Assembly (NCBI GenBank): GCA_016286165.1 | Contig: JAEESE010000001.1 | Location: 186,001 to 250,000, forward strand | Length of the DNA: 64,000 nucleotides | Direction of reading: 5' to 3' | Source of the DNA: Bacteroidaceae bacterium | GTDB lineage: Bacteria > Bacteroidota > Bacteroidia > Bacteroidales > Bacteroidaceae | In this document: in pieces, positions 44,600 through 58,913 of the stretch | How the letters are laid out: each line of letters starts with the position of its first letter | Position numbering within the stretch: position 1 is the stretch's first letter | The notes under the pieces: generated by a model | Databases searched by the model: none | The model's input: the letters and a program-made list of their open reading frames with translations, nothing else | Told to the model about the DNA's origin: nothing | Position numbers and translations under genes: made by a program

Positions 44600-45934
44600 T
44601 TATTGTTTATCCTTATCTCCGTTGCGCGGACGACGGCGGCGTTTGCCTTTTCCTTTGTCCTTGGCAATGGCTTTTGCATCCGTGGCCTGGGGCTTGTTGT
44701 CGTGGTGACCATGCCCGCGTCCTCGTCCATGTCCTCGTCCACGTCCACGGCCTCTGCCATGGCCGCCTTTATCAGCCTTGGCTGTATATTCAGGCGCTTC
44801 GCCGAGTTCTGCGGGCACGGGTTCCTTGGGCACTTCTTTCTCAAGGAAGCGCTCTATCTGACGGAAGAGCGGCTGGTCTTTCTCGCTCACGAGCGTCACG
44901 GCGCGGCCGTCCTTTCCTGCACGGGCCGTTCGTCCGATACGGTGTACGTAATCTTCCTCGTCGTGCGGAACATCGTAGTTTATCACGAGCTGAATATCAT
45001 CAATGTCTATGCCTCGTGCCACGATGTCTGTTGCCACAAGGATATCTATCTGTCCTGTCTTGAAACGGTACATGACATCGTCGCGCTGCTGCTGCATGAG
45101 GTCTGAATGCATGGCCTCTGCATTGTAGCCCTTGCGCTTGAGGGTTATAGCCACGTCCTTGGTGTGAATCTTCTTTCCTACGAAGATTATTACCCGCTCG
45201 GGCTTGCGCTGATGGAACAGGTAGTCGATAATCTTCAGTTTCTGAGGCTCATAGCAGATGTATGCGCTTTGTGCTATGCCTTCGGCCGGTTTATTCAAGG
45301 CTATTTTCACCTCTACGGGATCGGTGAGGATGGTCTTGGCCAGTTCCACAATCTTATCGGGCATAGTGGCAGAGAACATCAGCGTCTGGCGCTGACGTGG
45401 CAGACTCTTCTCAATCTGCATTATATCATCGTAGAAGCCCATGTCCAGCATGCGGTCGGCCTCGTCGAGGATGAAGAAACTCACTTTTGAGAGGTCGACG
45501 TTGCCCAGGGAGAGATGGCTGATGAGGCGTCCCGGAGTGGCTATAATCACATCAGCGCCCAAGGCCAGTGCCCGCTTCTCCTGTTCGTAGCGGATGCCGT
45601 CGTTGCCTCCATAGATACTTACGCTTGAGATGCCGTCGAGGTAGTACGAGAAGCCTTCCATGGCTTGGTCTATCTGTTGGGCCAGTTCGCGTGTCGGGGC
45701 CATTATTACGCAGTTGATGGCATCGCGCGGATAGCCTCCGTCGCGCAGCTTCGAGAGCACGGGCAACAGGTAGGCTGCCGTCTTACCGGTGCCTGTCTGT
45801 GCCACGCCTATGAGGTCGCGGCCCTCGAGCAGTGGCGGAATGGCCTGTTCCTGAATGGGTGTACAATCCACGAAGCGCATATCATAGAGCGCATCCAGGA
45901 TATCATCGTGCAGGTCTAATTCTTCAAATTGCAT
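44600..45934 (-). CDS. DEAD-box RNA helicase with RG-rich C-terminus
   Basis: AQTGTGKTAAYLLP, DEAD, SAT, VATDIVARGIDID, HRIGRTARAG; tail RGRGRGRGHGRGRGHGHH. Confidence 0.95.
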   Translation of the reverse strand: MQFEELDLHDDILDALYDMRFVDCTPIQEQAIPPLLEGRDLIGVAQTGTGKTAAYLLPVLSKLRDGGYPRDAINCVIMAPTRELAQQIDQAMEGFSYYLDGISSVSIYGGNDGIRYEQEKRALALGADVIIATPGRLISHLSLGNVDLSKVSFFILDEADRMLDMGFYDDIMQIEKSLPRQRQTLMFSATMPDKIVELAKTILTDPVEVKIALNKPAEGIAQSAYICYEPQKLKIIDYLFHQRKPERVIIFVGKKIHTKDVAITLKRKGYNAEAMHSDLMQQQRDDVMYRFKTGQIDILVATDIVARGIDIDDIQLVINYDVPHDEEDYVHRIGRTARAGKDGRAVTLVSEKDQPLFRQIERFLEKEVPKEPVPAELGEAPEYTAKADKGGHGRGRGRGRGHGRGRGHGHHDNKPQATDAKAIAKDKGKGKRRRRPRNGDKDKQ

Positions 45935-45943
45935 GTACGTCGT

Positions 45944-47062
45944 TTATCTCTTGGCTCTTTGGAAGAGGAAGATAGCTATTATGGTAAACAGAATATTTGG
46001 CAGCCAGGCTGCGAGCATGGGCGGCCAGTTGCTGTTGATGGCGAAAGTGGAACTTATTGTCTGCATTAAGATATAGGCAGCCGAGAGCGCCAGTCCGAGT
46101 CCGAGCGAGGCTCCCATGCCTCCCTTGCGCTTGCGGAAGGACAGGCAGAGGCCTATGGTAGATAGTATGAAGGCCGCGAACGGATCTGCAAAGCGTTTGT
46201 GGTATTCCATCTCGAACACCGTCACGTTGCCGGCTCCTCGCAGTCGCTGGCGGTCGATGTAGTCGAGCAGTTCGCTGTTGGTGAGCGTCTGTTGCTGGTT
46301 CTTCACTACGAAGAAGTCTTTTGGCTCCATGATGATTACGCTGTCGAGGAAGTGGTGCGTGGTTATACGCTCGCGCAGGCCGCTCAATGTACGAATCTTC
46401 ACGTCGAACATCTTCCAGTGGAACCGCTCGTCGGCAAGCGAGTCATACTGAATTCGTTGAGCCGTGAGATGGCTTACGAGGCTCTTGTTCTGAAATTTAT
46501 CAAGCGAGAAGCGGTAGCCGCTCTTGTTGCGGATATCGAAGAAATCGATGTAGGCGATGACGCCCGTGTCCACTTGCAACTGAATATGCTCGGCCACTTC
46601 TACGCGCTTCTTGCTCTTGTATTTCATCTCGAATTCCACGCGCTTGACCGACCCACGAGGTATGACTTCGGAGCCAAGATAAAAGCTCAAAGCAGCGATG
46701 AACACCGAACTGACCATATACGGCCGCCATAGTCGGTGAATACTCATTCCCGTGCTCATCATGGCTATTATCTCGGAATTCTCGGCCAGTTTGCTGGTGA
46801 AGAAGATGACGGCGATGAACACAAATAACGCCGAGAAGAGGTTGGAGTAGAAAGGAACGAAATTCAAGTAGTACTTAATCAAAGCCATTGTGGGAGCGTG
46901 GTTCTGGGTAAGACGCTCCGAGTGTTCCGAGAAGTCGAACACTACGGCAATGGTGATGATGAGAACTATTGAGAAGAAATACGTGCCAAGGAACTTGACG
47001 ATAATATATCTGTCAAGACGCGAAAACAAGGCTTGCCGTATATTCCTTAGAAATTGCTTCAT
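45944..47062 (-). CDS. LptF/LptG-family LPS export permease; start at MKQFLRNIRQALFS
   Basis: LDRYIIVKFLGTYFFSIVLII...; YjgP/YjgQ TM pattern. Confidence 0.85.
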   Translation of the reverse strand: MKQFLRNIRQALFSRLDRYIIVKFLGTYFFSIVLIITIAVVFDFSEHSERLTQNHAPTMALIKYYLNFVPFYSNLFSALFVFIAVIFFTSKLAENSEIIAMMSTGMSIHRLWRPYMVSSVFIAALSFYLGSEVIPRGSVKRVEFEMKYKSKKRVEVAEHIQLQVDTGVIAYIDFFDIRNKSGYRFSLDKFQNKSLVSHLTAQRIQYDSLADERFHWKMFDVKIRTLSGLRERITTHHFLDSVIIMEPKDFFVVKNQQQTLTNSELLDYIDRQRLRGAGNVTVFEMEYHKRFADPFAAFILSTIGLCLSFRKRKGGMGASLGLGLALSAAYILMQTISSTFAINSNWPPMLAAWLPNILFTIIAIFLFQRAKR

Positions 47063-48192
47063 AAGCGTTGTGAGAGGCGGGGAATCATTTGGTCTTTCCA
47101 CGTGCGGAAGTCGCCGGCCAGGATATGCTTGCGGGCTTCGCGCACGAGCCACAGGTAGAAGGCAAGGTTGTGGAGCGAGCCTATCTGCAGCGCCAGCAGT
47201 TCCTGCGACTTATACAAGTGATGCAGGTAAGCACGTGTGTATGTCCGGTCTACGTAGCTTGTGCCGTTGGGGTCTATGGGCGAGAAATCGTCAGCCCATT
47301 TTGCATTGCGCATGTTCAGGGTGCCTTCTGAAGTGAAAAGCATGGCATTGCGGCCGTTGCGGGTAGGCATCACACAGTCGAACATATCTACGCCCAGAGA
47401 TATAGCTTCGAGGATGTTGACAGGCGTGCCCACGCCCATGAGGTAGCGTGGACGGTCCTTGGGCAGGATGCCGTTGACAAGTTCTATCATCTCGTACATC
47501 ACTTCGGCCGGCTCGCCTACGGCCAGTCCGCCAATGGCGTTGCCCTCGGCATTCTTCGAGGCTATGAATTCAGCGCTCTCAGTGCGCAGGTCGCGGTAAG
47601 TGCAGCCCTGGACGATGGGGAAGAGGGCCTGATGATATCCGTACTTAGGCTCGGTCTCATTGAATCGTTTCACGCAGCGGTCCAGCCAGTTATGTGTGAG
47701 CTTAAGGCTCTTCTTGGCATAGTCGTACGGAGCAGTGCCCGGAGGACATTCATCGAAGGCCATCATGATATCAGCACCTATAGAACGTTCGATATCCATC
47801 ACTCTCTCGGGCGAGAAGAAATGCTTGCTGCCGTCGATGTGACTGCGGAACTCACAACCTTCTTCGCGCAGCTTGCGTATGCCTGTGAGCGAAAACACCT
47901 GAAAGCCTCCGCTGTCGGTGAGCATGGGGCGGCTGAAGCCGTTGAACTTGTGCAGACCGCCTGCTGCCTCAAGCGTAGCGGTGCCGGGGCGTAGGTAGAG
48001 GTGATAGGTATTGCCCAGGATTATCTCGGCATTGACGTCGTCATAGAGGTCGCGCAACTGCACGCCCTTGACGCTGCCCACCGTGCCCACGGGCATGAAG
48101 ATGGGAGTATGGATATCGCCGTGGTCGGTGTGGATAGTGCCGGCACGGGCCGAGCTTTGTATGTCAGTCTTTTCTAAATCGAACGTCATCAT
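47059..48192 (-). CDS. tgt: Queuine tRNA-ribosyltransferase
   Basis: GTIHTDHGDIHTPIFMPVGTVGSVKGV, LTDSGGFQVFSL, MGVGTPVNILEAISLGVDMFDCVMPTRNGRNA. Confidence 0.96.
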   Translation of the reverse strand: MMTFDLEKTDIQSSARAGTIHTDHGDIHTPIFMPVGTVGSVKGVQLRDLYDDVNAEIILGNTYHLYLRPGTATLEAAGGLHKFNGFSRPMLTDSGGFQVFSLTGIRKLREEGCEFRSHIDGSKHFFSPERVMDIERSIGADIMMAFDECPPGTAPYDYAKKSLKLTHNWLDRCVKRFNETEPKYGYHQALFPIVQGCTYRDLRTESAEFIASKNAEGNAIGGLAVGEPAEVMYEMIELVNGILPKDRPRYLMGVGTPVNILEAISLGVDMFDCVMPTRNGRNAMLFTSEGTLNMRNAKWADDFSPIDPNGTSYVDRTYTRAYLHHLYKSQELLALQIGSLHNLAFYLWLVREARKHILAGDFRTWKDQMIPRLSQRL

Positions 48193-50636
48193 TCCTTCTT
48201 CTCCTCCTCCAACTTAAACTGAATGGGATGGTCCACCTTCTCCTTCAGCAGCGCCAGTTCAAGCACTTCGAGCACGTTGCTGACATAGTGGAAGGTGAGG
48301 CCCTTGATGTACATCTGGTCGATGACTTCAATGTCCTTGCGGTTGTCGGCGCATAGGATGATGTTTGAGATGCCTGCTCGTTTGGCTGCAAGAATCTTCT
48401 CCTTGATACCGCCCACAGGCAGAACCTTGCCGCGCAGGGTTATCTCGCCTGTCATGGCAATACTGTGACGAACCTTGCGTTGTGTTAAGGCCGAGGCCAG
48501 TGACGTAGCCATGGTGATGCCGGCGCTTGGCCCGTCCTTTGGCACGGCGCCTTCGGGCACATGGATGTGGATATTGTAGTTGTCGAAAATGCGCATGTCC
48601 ACGCCTATATCATCGGCGTGTGCCTTGATGAACTCAAGCGCCAGCATAGCACTTTCCTTCATCACGTCGCCAAGATTGCCTGTCAGCGTCAGCTTCTGTC
48701 CTTTGCCGCGGCTGAGGCTGGTTTCGATGAAGAGAATCTCACCGCCCACGCTGGTCCATGCCAGACCGGTCACTACGCCTGCAAAGCCGTTGCCTTGGTA
48801 TGTGTCACGCAGGTACTTGGGCTTGCCCAACAGTTTCTCTATGTCCTCAGGCTTTACGTCGATAGTGGGGAATTCGTGTGTCCGCTCGAAATTCAGGATA
48901 CTGCGACGATAGAAACGGTCGAGTTCCTTTTCCAAACCACGCACGCCACTCTCGCGGGTATAGTTCTCTATTAGGTAGGTCAGGGCAGCTTTGTTGAACT
49001 TTATAGCCTTGCTCTTGGGGATACCGCAGAGTTCTTTCACGCGTGGAATGAGATGTCGCTTGGCTATGTTCACCTTTTCCTCGGTGATATAGCCGTTGAC
49101 CTCGATGAGCTCCATGCGGTCGAGCAGGGGGCGCGGTATTGTGTTGATATTGTTGGCGGTGGCAATGAACATCACATCCGAGAGGTCCACATCAACCTCA
49201 AGGAAGTTGTCGTGGAACGCCTTGTTCTGCTCGGGGTCGAGCACTTCAAGCAGTGCGCTGGCAGGGTCACCGTTGTGGGTATGCTCGGTTATCTTGTCTA
49301 TCTCATCAAGTACGAAGACGGGGTTTGAGGAGCCTGCCTTGATGAGGCTCTTGACGATACGGCCTGGCATGGCGCCGATATAAGTTCTGCGGTGGCCGCG
49401 AATCTCAGCCTCGTCGTGGAGTCCGCCCAATGAAGCACGGACGTATTTGCGGTTCATGGCATCAGCTATGCTCTTGCACAGCGATGTCTTACCCACGCCC
49501 GGAGGGCCGTAGAGGCAGAGGATGGTGGGACGTGCTTTGTCCTGACTGTAATATCGCACGGCAATATGCTCAAGGATACGCTCCTTAACCTCCTTCATGC
49601 CGTAGTGGTTGCGCTCGAGAATCGCTTCCGACTTCTTAAGGTCGTAGTTGGGCTTAGTCTTGATGTTCCATGGAATCTGCACCAGCGTCTCAAGGTAAGT
49701 CAGCAGCACTTGATAGTCTGGGCTTTGCGGATTCAGACGTTCCAAACGGGCCACCTCTTTTTCGAAGGTGTCCTCCACATTCTCGTCCCAGTCGATGTCG
49801 GCAGCCTTACGGCGCAACTTGGTAGCATCGTCGTGGTAGGATGTGCCGAGCTCCTCTTGTATGTTCTCCAACTGACGCTGCAGGAAATAGTCGCGCTGCT
49901 GCTTGTCTATGTCCACCTGTGTCTTTTGGCGGATATCCGAACGGATTCTTGCAAACTGAATCTCACGCGATATCTCGCGCAGCAGGTCCGTGGCACGTGC
50001 TATGGGGCTCATCTGTGCCAGCAGGCTTATCTTCGTCTTGACGTCGATGGGCATATTTGCACACACGAAGTTCACGAAGAAAGGCATGGTGGAAGCGTTG
50101 TTGATGGCCGGAATCACTTCCTGGCTGAGGTTGTCGCTCAGACGGACATATTCACGCAACTGCTGCAGCAGTGTGTCGCAAAGCAGTTTGTAAGTCTTGT
50201 CCGTCATCTCCTCAAACTGTTCGTGCAAGGGCTCCACGTCGGCGGTGAGGATACCGTCGGCAGCATAAGCTGTTAAGATATGCACGGGCGACAGGCCTTG
50301 TACGATGGCTGTTGTGGTGTCGTCGGGCATCTCAAACAGACGTATCACGCGAGCCACCACACCTACATCGTAGAGATCAGAGCCTTTGGGGTTGTCCACC
50401 TCGGGCGAGTACTGCGAAGCGCATACAATGTATGAGCCTTCCTCGCTGGCGCGGCGGCAGATACGGATGGATCCTACTCGCCCCACGGAGATAGGCAGCA
50501 CGACACCTGGGAACAGCGTGATATCGCGCAGCGGCATCACAGGCAACGTCGTATCGAACGTGGTGTTGTAGATTGCCTTTTCGTCGCCGTCGTATTCAGC
50601 TATGAAAGAGAAGGGATTGTTATTATCGTTTGTCAT
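48189..50636 (-). CDS. lon: Lon ATP-dependent protease
   Basis: [15 protein letters not shown]; catalytic [36 protein letters not shown]. Confidence 0.97.
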   Translation of the reverse strand: MTNDNNNPFSFIAEYDGDEKAIYNTTFDTTLPVMPLRDITLFPGVVLPISVGRVGSIRICRRASEEGSYIVCASQYSPEVDNPKGSDLYDVGVVARVIRLFEMPDDTTTAIVQGLSPVHILTAYAADGILTADVEPLHEQFEEMTDKTYKLLCDTLLQQLREYVRLSDNLSQEVIPAINNASTMPFFVNFVCANMPIDVKTKISLLAQMSPIARATDLLREISREIQFARIRSDIRQKTQVDIDKQQRDYFLQRQLENIQEELGTSYHDDATKLRRKAADIDWDENVEDTFEKEVARLERLNPQSPDYQVLLTYLETLVQIPWNIKTKPNYDLKKSEAILERNHYGMKEVKERILEHIAVRYYSQDKARPTILCLYGPPGVGKTSLCKSIADAMNRKYVRASLGGLHDEAEIRGHRRTYIGAMPGRIVKSLIKAGSSNPVFVLDEIDKITEHTHNGDPASALLEVLDPEQNKAFHDNFLEVDVDLSDVMFIATANNINTIPRPLLDRMELIEVNGYITEEKVNIAKRHLIPRVKELCGIPKSKAIKFNKAALTYLIENYTRESGVRGLEKELDRFYRRSILNFERTHEFPTIDVKPEDIEKLLGKPKYLRDTYQGNGFAGVVTGLAWTSVGGEILFIETSLSRGKGQKLTLTGNLGDVMKESAMLALEFIKAHADDIGVDMRIFDNYNIHIHVPEGAVPKDGPSAGITMATSLASALTQRKVRHSIAMTGEITLRGKVLPVGGIKEKILAAKRAGISNIILCADNRKDIEVIDQMYIKGLTFHYVSNVLEVLELALLKEKVDHPIQFKLEEEKKE

Positions 50637-50756
50637 ATTTTCAATGGTCGGTAATCAGTTTTGCCTAAAAATGCGCGCAAAGATACAAAGAATTTGCGAA
50701 TAACGATTAACAATTCACAATATTTATAGGTACCCGCGCGACTTTTTTCACGAAAA

Positions 50757-50788
50757 CACCCCTCTGCCGTGAATAAGACAGAGGGGTG
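50757..50788 (-). terminator. Terminator-like hairpin downstream of beta-galactosidase gene
   Basis: CACCCCTCTG...CAGAGGGGTG; followed by TTTT on the minus strand. Confidence 0.55.
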
Positions 50789-50879
50789 AGAAGACCTTTA
50801 CCATTTCATTCGCCGTTTTCGCTGCTCATTATGGCGAAGCAAAACTCTCTCCCGAGAGAGCGGGGAGAGGCTCTTAAAC

Positions 50880-53848
<2,969 letters not shown>

Positions 53849-53924
53849 TTAATTTGTTGGTATTTAGTTGATTCCTTCTTGGTTGAAATTTTTATTTTCA
53901 CTTTTAACTCCTTAATTTTTAGCT

Positions 53925-54012
53925 CCTTCCATATAAAGTTCACTCTTCTTGGAAGTGACCATTTTCATCCTTCCATATAGAGTCCACTCTTCTTGGAAGT
54001 GACCATTCTCTC
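53925..54012. repeat. Direct repeat, 44-bp period, two copies
   Basis: CCTTCCATATARAGTYCACTCTTCTTGGAAGTGACCATT at 53925 and 53969. Confidence 0.9.
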
Positions 54013-54039
54013 CATAGGGAGTGCTGTGGGGACAGGGGC

Positions 54040-54996
54040 TCAGAATACTTCCTTCACAATCTGACATACATTGTCGGTCTTGGCCATAGTGTAATAATGT
54101 ATGGCCGGCGCGCCATGAGCCAACAGGTCGCGACTCTGGCGTATAGTCCACTCTACGCCTATCTGGTAGGCATCTTCCTGCGAGCGAGCTTTAGCCAGCA
54201 GACTTACCAATTGCTGAGGAATGTCGATGTGGAAGGAGCGGGGAAGGAGATCTACCTGACGCTGTGCCGAGATAGGCTTGAGCCCTGGTATGATGGGCAC
54301 GGTGATGCCAGCCTGACGAGCCTTTTCCGTAAAACGGAAGAAACTGTCGTTGTCGAAGAACATCTGCGTGACGATGTAATCGGCACCAGCGTCCACTTTC
54401 TCTTTCAGATAGCGGATGTCCACCTCCATGTTTGCCGCCTCGTAGTGCTTCTCAGGATAGGCAGCCACGCCCACACAGAAGTTGGTAGGAGTGCCTTTGC
54501 TCACCGTTGGGTCGAGGTATACACCGCGATTTAGGTTGTTGATGAGCCCCACCAGCTCGTTGCTATGGCTGTAGCCGTCGGGCTCGGGGATGAAATGGCG
54601 CTGTCCCGGCAGCGCATCGCCGCGCAGGGCTACCACATTCTGCACGCCCAGGAAGTGCAAGTCCAGCAGTTCACTCTCTATCTTCGAACGCGAAGCACCG
54701 CCACATATCACGTGTGGCACTATCTCCAGCTCGGGATATCTGCGCATGATGGCCGCCACGATGGCTATGGTGCTCGGGCGCTTGGCCAGCGTCATCTTGG
54801 TGAAAGTGCCGTCGGCATTGGGCACATATTCCACCTCGTCGCGATGGCAGGTGATGTTGATGAACGGCGGGTTGAAAGCCATTAGCGGGTCGAGGCTGTC
54901 GTACAGACGTGCCACGTCGCTGCCTTTGAGCGGCGGCACCAGTTCGAAACTGGCAAAAGGTTTCTCGGCAGAGCGTAGGATCTCTATTACTTTCAT
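54040..54996 (-). CDS. metF: Methylenetetrahydrofolate reductase
   Basis: FASFELVPPLKG, NITCHRDEVEYV, GADYIVTQMFFDNDSFFRF. Confidence 0.94.
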   Translation of the reverse strand: MKVIEILRSAEKPFASFELVPPLKGSDVARLYDSLDPLMAFNPPFINITCHRDEVEYVPNADGTFTKMTLAKRPSTIAIVAAIMRRYPELEIVPHVICGGASRSKIESELLDLHFLGVQNVVALRGDALPGQRHFIPEPDGYSHSNELVGLINNLNRGVYLDPTVSKGTPTNFCVGVAAYPEKHYEAANMEVDIRYLKEKVDAGADYIVTQMFFDNDSFFRFTEKARQAGITVPIIPGLKPISAQRQVDLLPRSFHIDIPQQLVSLLAKARSQEDAYQIGVEWTIRQSRDLLAHGAPAIHYYTMAKTDNVCQIVKEVF

Positions 54997-55067
54997 ATCT
55001 TTAAGATGTGTGATTTGGCGTATATTAAGTGCTTAAAGCATTAAATGAAGGAAGTGAGCTTAAAAGC

Positions 55068-58000
55068 TTAGTCCTCAGTGATATATTTTGACAACAACAT
55101 TTTGCCTTCCTCTTCGCTGATGCCACGTCGGTGACAGTAGTCTGCGAGTTGTGCCTTGTCGATTCTTCCCACTGGGAAATAACGCGCTTCAGGGTGCAGG
55201 ATGAAGAGGCCGCAGATGGAAGTGCTGGGCTGAATGGCATAGTGGTCGGTGAGCGTTATGCCCATGAGGCGCTCTGCCTGCAGACGGTCTATGACGATGC
55301 GTTTGAGCGAGTGGTCGGGACAGGTGGCATATCCAAATGCCACACGCAGAATCCTCGTTGCGGCGGCATCCGTGCCTCGCTCGTCTTCAGCCGTGAGAGC
55401 CGTCCTTACCTGTGTCTCAAGCCATTCGGCACTGGCTTCTGCCAATCGTGCACACAGGGCATGTGTCATCAGTCGCGAATGTTCATCGTCGGCTTCGTGT
55501 ACAGGCTTTGCCACTATGGTGAACAGCCCTATGGGCGAGGGTGTTTGTTCGTCTATGAAATCGGCCAGGCATAGGAAACTGCCACGGGCGCTTTGGCTGC
55601 GCAGCATAGGCAGTCGCACGCCGTCACAGAGCACTATGTCGTTGGCTTCGCGTTTGGCAGCCTCGAAACTTACCAGGGCTTGCAGCGTTATGCCTTGTTC
55701 GGCAATGGCTTTCTTGAGGGCAGCCTTGCCCTCGTCCAGCACTCGTTTGGCCTCTGGGTTGACAAGCTGTTGCTGTAGAGATTCGCCTTTGAACCCCCAG
55801 AACAGCAGGAACATCCTCCAGTCCACGAATGGCACCACGCCGCCCTCGTCGTTGTCGAGGGGGATGATGATGTTCTTCGTTGCCTTTTTGATGATATTGG
55901 CCGCTGTCCACCCTTTGGCGGCACAGAAGTGCGGTGCTCGTTTGTTTGCCTCGTCGTAGGTTACGATAGGCTGATGATTCTCTTCATAGGCCTCGCGTAC
56001 ACGCTCCTGATCCGCTTTAATCTGTGCCGTGGCAGCTGCGCTATCCATCTGCAGGCGCTTGGCAACAAGTGCCGTGTGCGAGGCATCGCCCCCGTGCACT
56101 ACAAGTCCTTTGTAGAGGGGTGCTAGCTTAACGGCCGTGTGAACTGCCGAAGTGGTGGCGCCGCCCACTATGATAGGCACCTGCAATCCTTCGCGCTCAA
56201 AGAGCAGGCACAGCTTCTCCATCTCCTTGAGCGACGGCGTTATCAGTCCGCTCACGCCTACGAACAAAGGCTTATGCTCGCGCGTGGCTTCAAATATTGT
56301 CTCTGCCGCCACCATCACGCCCAGGTCAACCACTTCGAAGCCGTTGCATGCCAGCACTATGGCCACGATGTTCTTGCCTATGTCGTGAACGTCGCCGTTG
56401 GCGGTAGCAAGCACCACTTTTGGCCGTGTGGTCGTATTGCCCTCGCTGTCAGCATCGATATATGGCTGCAGCAGCGCCACCGCCTCTTTCATCACTTGTG
56501 CGGCTTTCACTATCTGCGGCAGGAACATCTTGCCTTCGGCAAAGCGTGCTCCTACGTCTTCCATAGCCCGCATCAGCGGTCCTTCTATCACGGCTATTGC
56601 CTGGCCGTATTTCTCCATGGCCTCGGGAATATCGTCGGCCAGGTGCTCGCTGTTGCCGTTGGCAAGGGCGTAGGCCAGCCGCTGGTCAATGGGCGTTTCC
56701 TGCCTTGTAGCAGCGGGCTTGCTGCCTTGGTCGCTCTGGGCCGTCGGCGCGTTCTTGTCAGCCATGTAGTCTGCGGCCACCTTCAGCAGTCGCTCCGTGG
56801 CGCCGTCGTCGGTGTTGAGCACCACATCTTCCACGGCTTTCAGCAGTTGCGGTTCTATATTGTCGTAGACCTGCAACATCGTGGGATTCACGATGGCCAT
56901 GTCTAAACCGGCACGTATGGCATGATACAGGAATACCGAGTGCATGGCTTCGCGCACTGTGTTGTTGCCGCGGAAGCTGAACGACAGGTTGCTCACACCG
57001 CCGCTCGTCTTGGCCTGCGGCAGGTGCTGCTTTATCCATTCCACGGCGCGTATGAAATCTATGCCGTAGGCCTGATGCTCGTGTAGCCCGGTGCCTACCG
57101 ACAGAATGTTCACGTCGATGATGATGTCCTGTGGCGGTATGCCTATGCCGGTGAGCAGCCTATAGGCACGCTCGGCAATGGCTATCTTGCGCTCGTAGGT
57201 TGTGGCCTGTCCTTCCTCGTCGAAAGCCATCACTACCACGGCTGCGCCCAGTCGTCGCAGCTCGCGGGCCTTGTTCAGGAAATCCTCCTCGCCATTCTTC
57301 AGGCTTATGGAATTCACGATGCTTTTGCCCTGCGCGTTCTTAAGTCCTGCAAGGATAGTGTTCCAGTCCGACGAGTCGATCATCAGCGCTGCACGTGCCA
57401 CGGCGGGGTCGGAGTTTATATGTCGGCAAAATGTAGCCATAGCGTCTGCGCTGTCGAGCATCGGGGCGTCCATATTGATGTCTATGACCGCTGCGCCGCC
57501 CTCTATCTGGTGTCGTGCCACGGCCAGTGCCTCCGTATGCTGTCCCTCGGCTATCAGCCTTGCGAATTTCCTCGAGCCTGCCACATTGGTGCGCTCGCCT
57601 ATATTCGTGAAGTTCTGTGTGCGGCGGTCTATGAGTAGCGGCTCCAGCCCCGATAGCCACAGACGGTCGTCAGCCTGAGGCAGCACTCGCGGTTTCACGC
57701 CTTCCAGCGCCTCGCGTATACATTTAATGTGTCGCTCGTCAGTTCCGCAGCAGCCGCCCGCCATGTTCAGCAATCCGTCCTCCGCCATCTCGCGCAGGTG
57801 GCTGGCGGTGTAGTTGGGCAACTCGTCGTACTCGCCCATTTCGTTGGGCAAGCCTGCGTTGGGGTACAGCGACAGACGCACGGGTATATTGGCCGCCAGC
57901 TGCTCCACGAAAGGTCTTAGGTCGGCAACGCCGAACGAGCAGTTCAGTCCGAAACTGAGCAGGGCAGGGTAGTGGGCTATGCTGTGGTAGAATGCCATCA

Positions 58001-58637
58001 GCGTCTGCCCTGTCAGCGTGCGGCCGCTGCGGTCGTTCACGGTGGCTGACACCATCACGGGTATCGCTCTGCCGAGCCGCTCGCCCAACCGTTCTATGGC
58101 ATAAAGTGCCGCTTTGGCGTTGAGGGCATCGTAGCACGTTTCCAGCAGCAGAACATCCGCACCGCCTTCCAGCAATGCCTCGGCCTGTTCGCTGTAGGCT
58201 GCCGCCATCTGGTCAAACGTAACGGCGGTCTCGGCAGGTGCCAGGGTCAACGACTTGGCGGTAGGCCCTATTGAACCAGCCACCCATACCTGTCGACTCT
58301 GCCTGTCGGCCACGCGCCGTGCTATGCGTGCACCCTCCAGCGCCATATCGCGTGCCGCCTCTTCGCAGGCATAGCCGTGCTGGCTGATGCGGTTTGCCGA
58401 GAAGGTGTTGGTGGTGATGATGTCTGCGCCGGCTTCTACATACAGGCTGTGCACCTGTTCCACCACTTCGGGGGCTGTGAGGCATAGCACGTCATTGTTG
58501 CCGGTGAGCGACACGGGCCAGTCAGCGAAGCGCCCGCGGTGAAAGCTTTCCGCTCCCACGCCCAGAGCCTGCAGGCGTGTGCCCATGGCTCCGTCGAGGA
58601 TTAGTATCCGCTGTTGTAATGCTTGCTCAATACTCAT
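55068..58637 (-). CDS. metH: Cobalamin-dependent methionine synthase
   Basis: DGAMGTRLQ, GGCCGTDERHI, pterin-binding NIGERTNVAGSRKF, B12 motif DVHDIGKNIVAIVLACNGFEVVDLGVMV, AdoMet activation domain. Confidence 0.97.
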   Translation of the reverse strand: MSIEQALQQRILILDGAMGTRLQALGVGAESFHRGRFADWPVSLTGNNDVLCLTAPEVVEQVHSLYVEAGADIITTNTFSANRISQHGYACEEAARDMALEGARIARRVADRQSRQVWVAGSIGPTAKSLTLAPAETAVTFDQMAAAYSEQAEALLEGGADVLLLETCYDALNAKAALYAIERLGERLGRAIPVMVSATVNDRSGRTLTGQTLMAFYHSIAHYPALLSFGLNCSFGVADLRPFVEQLAANIPVRLSLYPNAGLPNEMGEYDELPNYTASHLREMAEDGLLNMAGGCCGTDERHIKCIREALEGVKPRVLPQADDRLWLSGLEPLLIDRRTQNFTNIGERTNVAGSRKFARLIAEGQHTEALAVARHQIEGGAAVIDINMDAPMLDSADAMATFCRHINSDPAVARAALMIDSSDWNTILAGLKNAQGKSIVNSISLKNGEEDFLNKARELRRLGAAVVVMAFDEEGQATTYERKIAIAERAYRLLTGIGIPPQDIIIDVNILSVGTGLHEHQAYGIDFIRAVEWIKQHLPQAKTSGGVSNLSFSFRGNNTVREAMHSVFLYHAIRAGLDMAIVNPTMLQVYDNIEPQLLKAVEDVVLNTDDGATERLLKVAADYMADKNAPTAQSDQGSKPAATRQETPIDQRLAYALANGNSEHLADDIPEAMEKYGQAIAVIEGPLMRAMEDVGARFAEGKMFLPQIVKAAQVMKEAVALLQPYIDADSEGNTTTRPKVVLATANGDVHDIGKNIVAIVLACNGFEVVDLGVMVAAETIFEATREHKPLFVGVSGLITPSLKEMEKLCLLFEREGLQVPIIVGGATTSAVHTAVKLAPLYKGLVVHGGDASHTALVAKRLQMDSAAATAQIKADQERVREAYEENHQPIVTYDEANKRAPHFCAAKGWTAANIIKKATKNIIIPLDNDEGGVVPFVDWRMFLLFWGFKGESLQQQLVNPEAKRVLDEGKAALKKAIAEQGITLQALVSFEAAKREANDIVLCDGVRLPMLRSQSARGSFLCLADFIDEQTPSPIGLFTIVAKPVHEADDEHSRLMTHALCARLAEASAEWLETQVRTALTAEDERGTDAAATRILRVAFGYATCPDHSLKRIVIDRLQAERLMGITLTDHYAIQPSTSICGLFILHPEARYFPVGRIDKAQLADYCHRRGISEEEGKMLLSKYITED

Positions 58638-58913
58638 TCGGATCTTCGTGTTTCTATTTGCCGTGCAAAGGTAGTAAAAAGATTAGAGATTATAGGTTAA
58701 GGAATAAACTTTTTTTCATCCACCCCCTTTTTTTCGATAAAACGTTGACTTTAATGGCCTCTCTCCCCGCTCAACCTTGACCTTGACGGCCTCTCTCCCC
58801 GCTCTCCCCCAAAGGGAGAGGGCCTCGCTTCGCTCGAAGAAGCGGAGCAGCGCCGAACGGACATTGACCTTGACCTTAACCTTAACCTTGACCTTAACCT
58901 TAATCCTTAATCC

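Noticed and set aside
44581-44844. N-terminal extension of C69 peptidase ORF
   Set aside because: Out-of-frame overlap with the helicase RG-rich tail; signal peptide starts at MKQLISTF.
47063-47152. N-terminal extension of LptF/G ORF
   Set aside because: Overlaps tgt 3' end in another frame; MKQFLRNIRQALFSRLDRYI is the natural start.
53912-54151. 79-aa minus-strand ORF ending YMEGAKN
   Set aside because: Translation of the 44-bp direct repeat and antisense/out-of-frame metF sequence.
55131-57920. Multiple long plus-strand ORFs opposite metH
   Set aside because: Antisense shadow ORFs of a GC-rich gene; no recognisable domains. The same applies to many small ORFs opposite the other CDSs.
58638-58700. 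Cobalamin or SAM riboswitch upstream of metH
   Set aside because: Promoter-like TACCTTTG (minus) lies only about 30 bp from the start codon, leaving no room for an aptamer.
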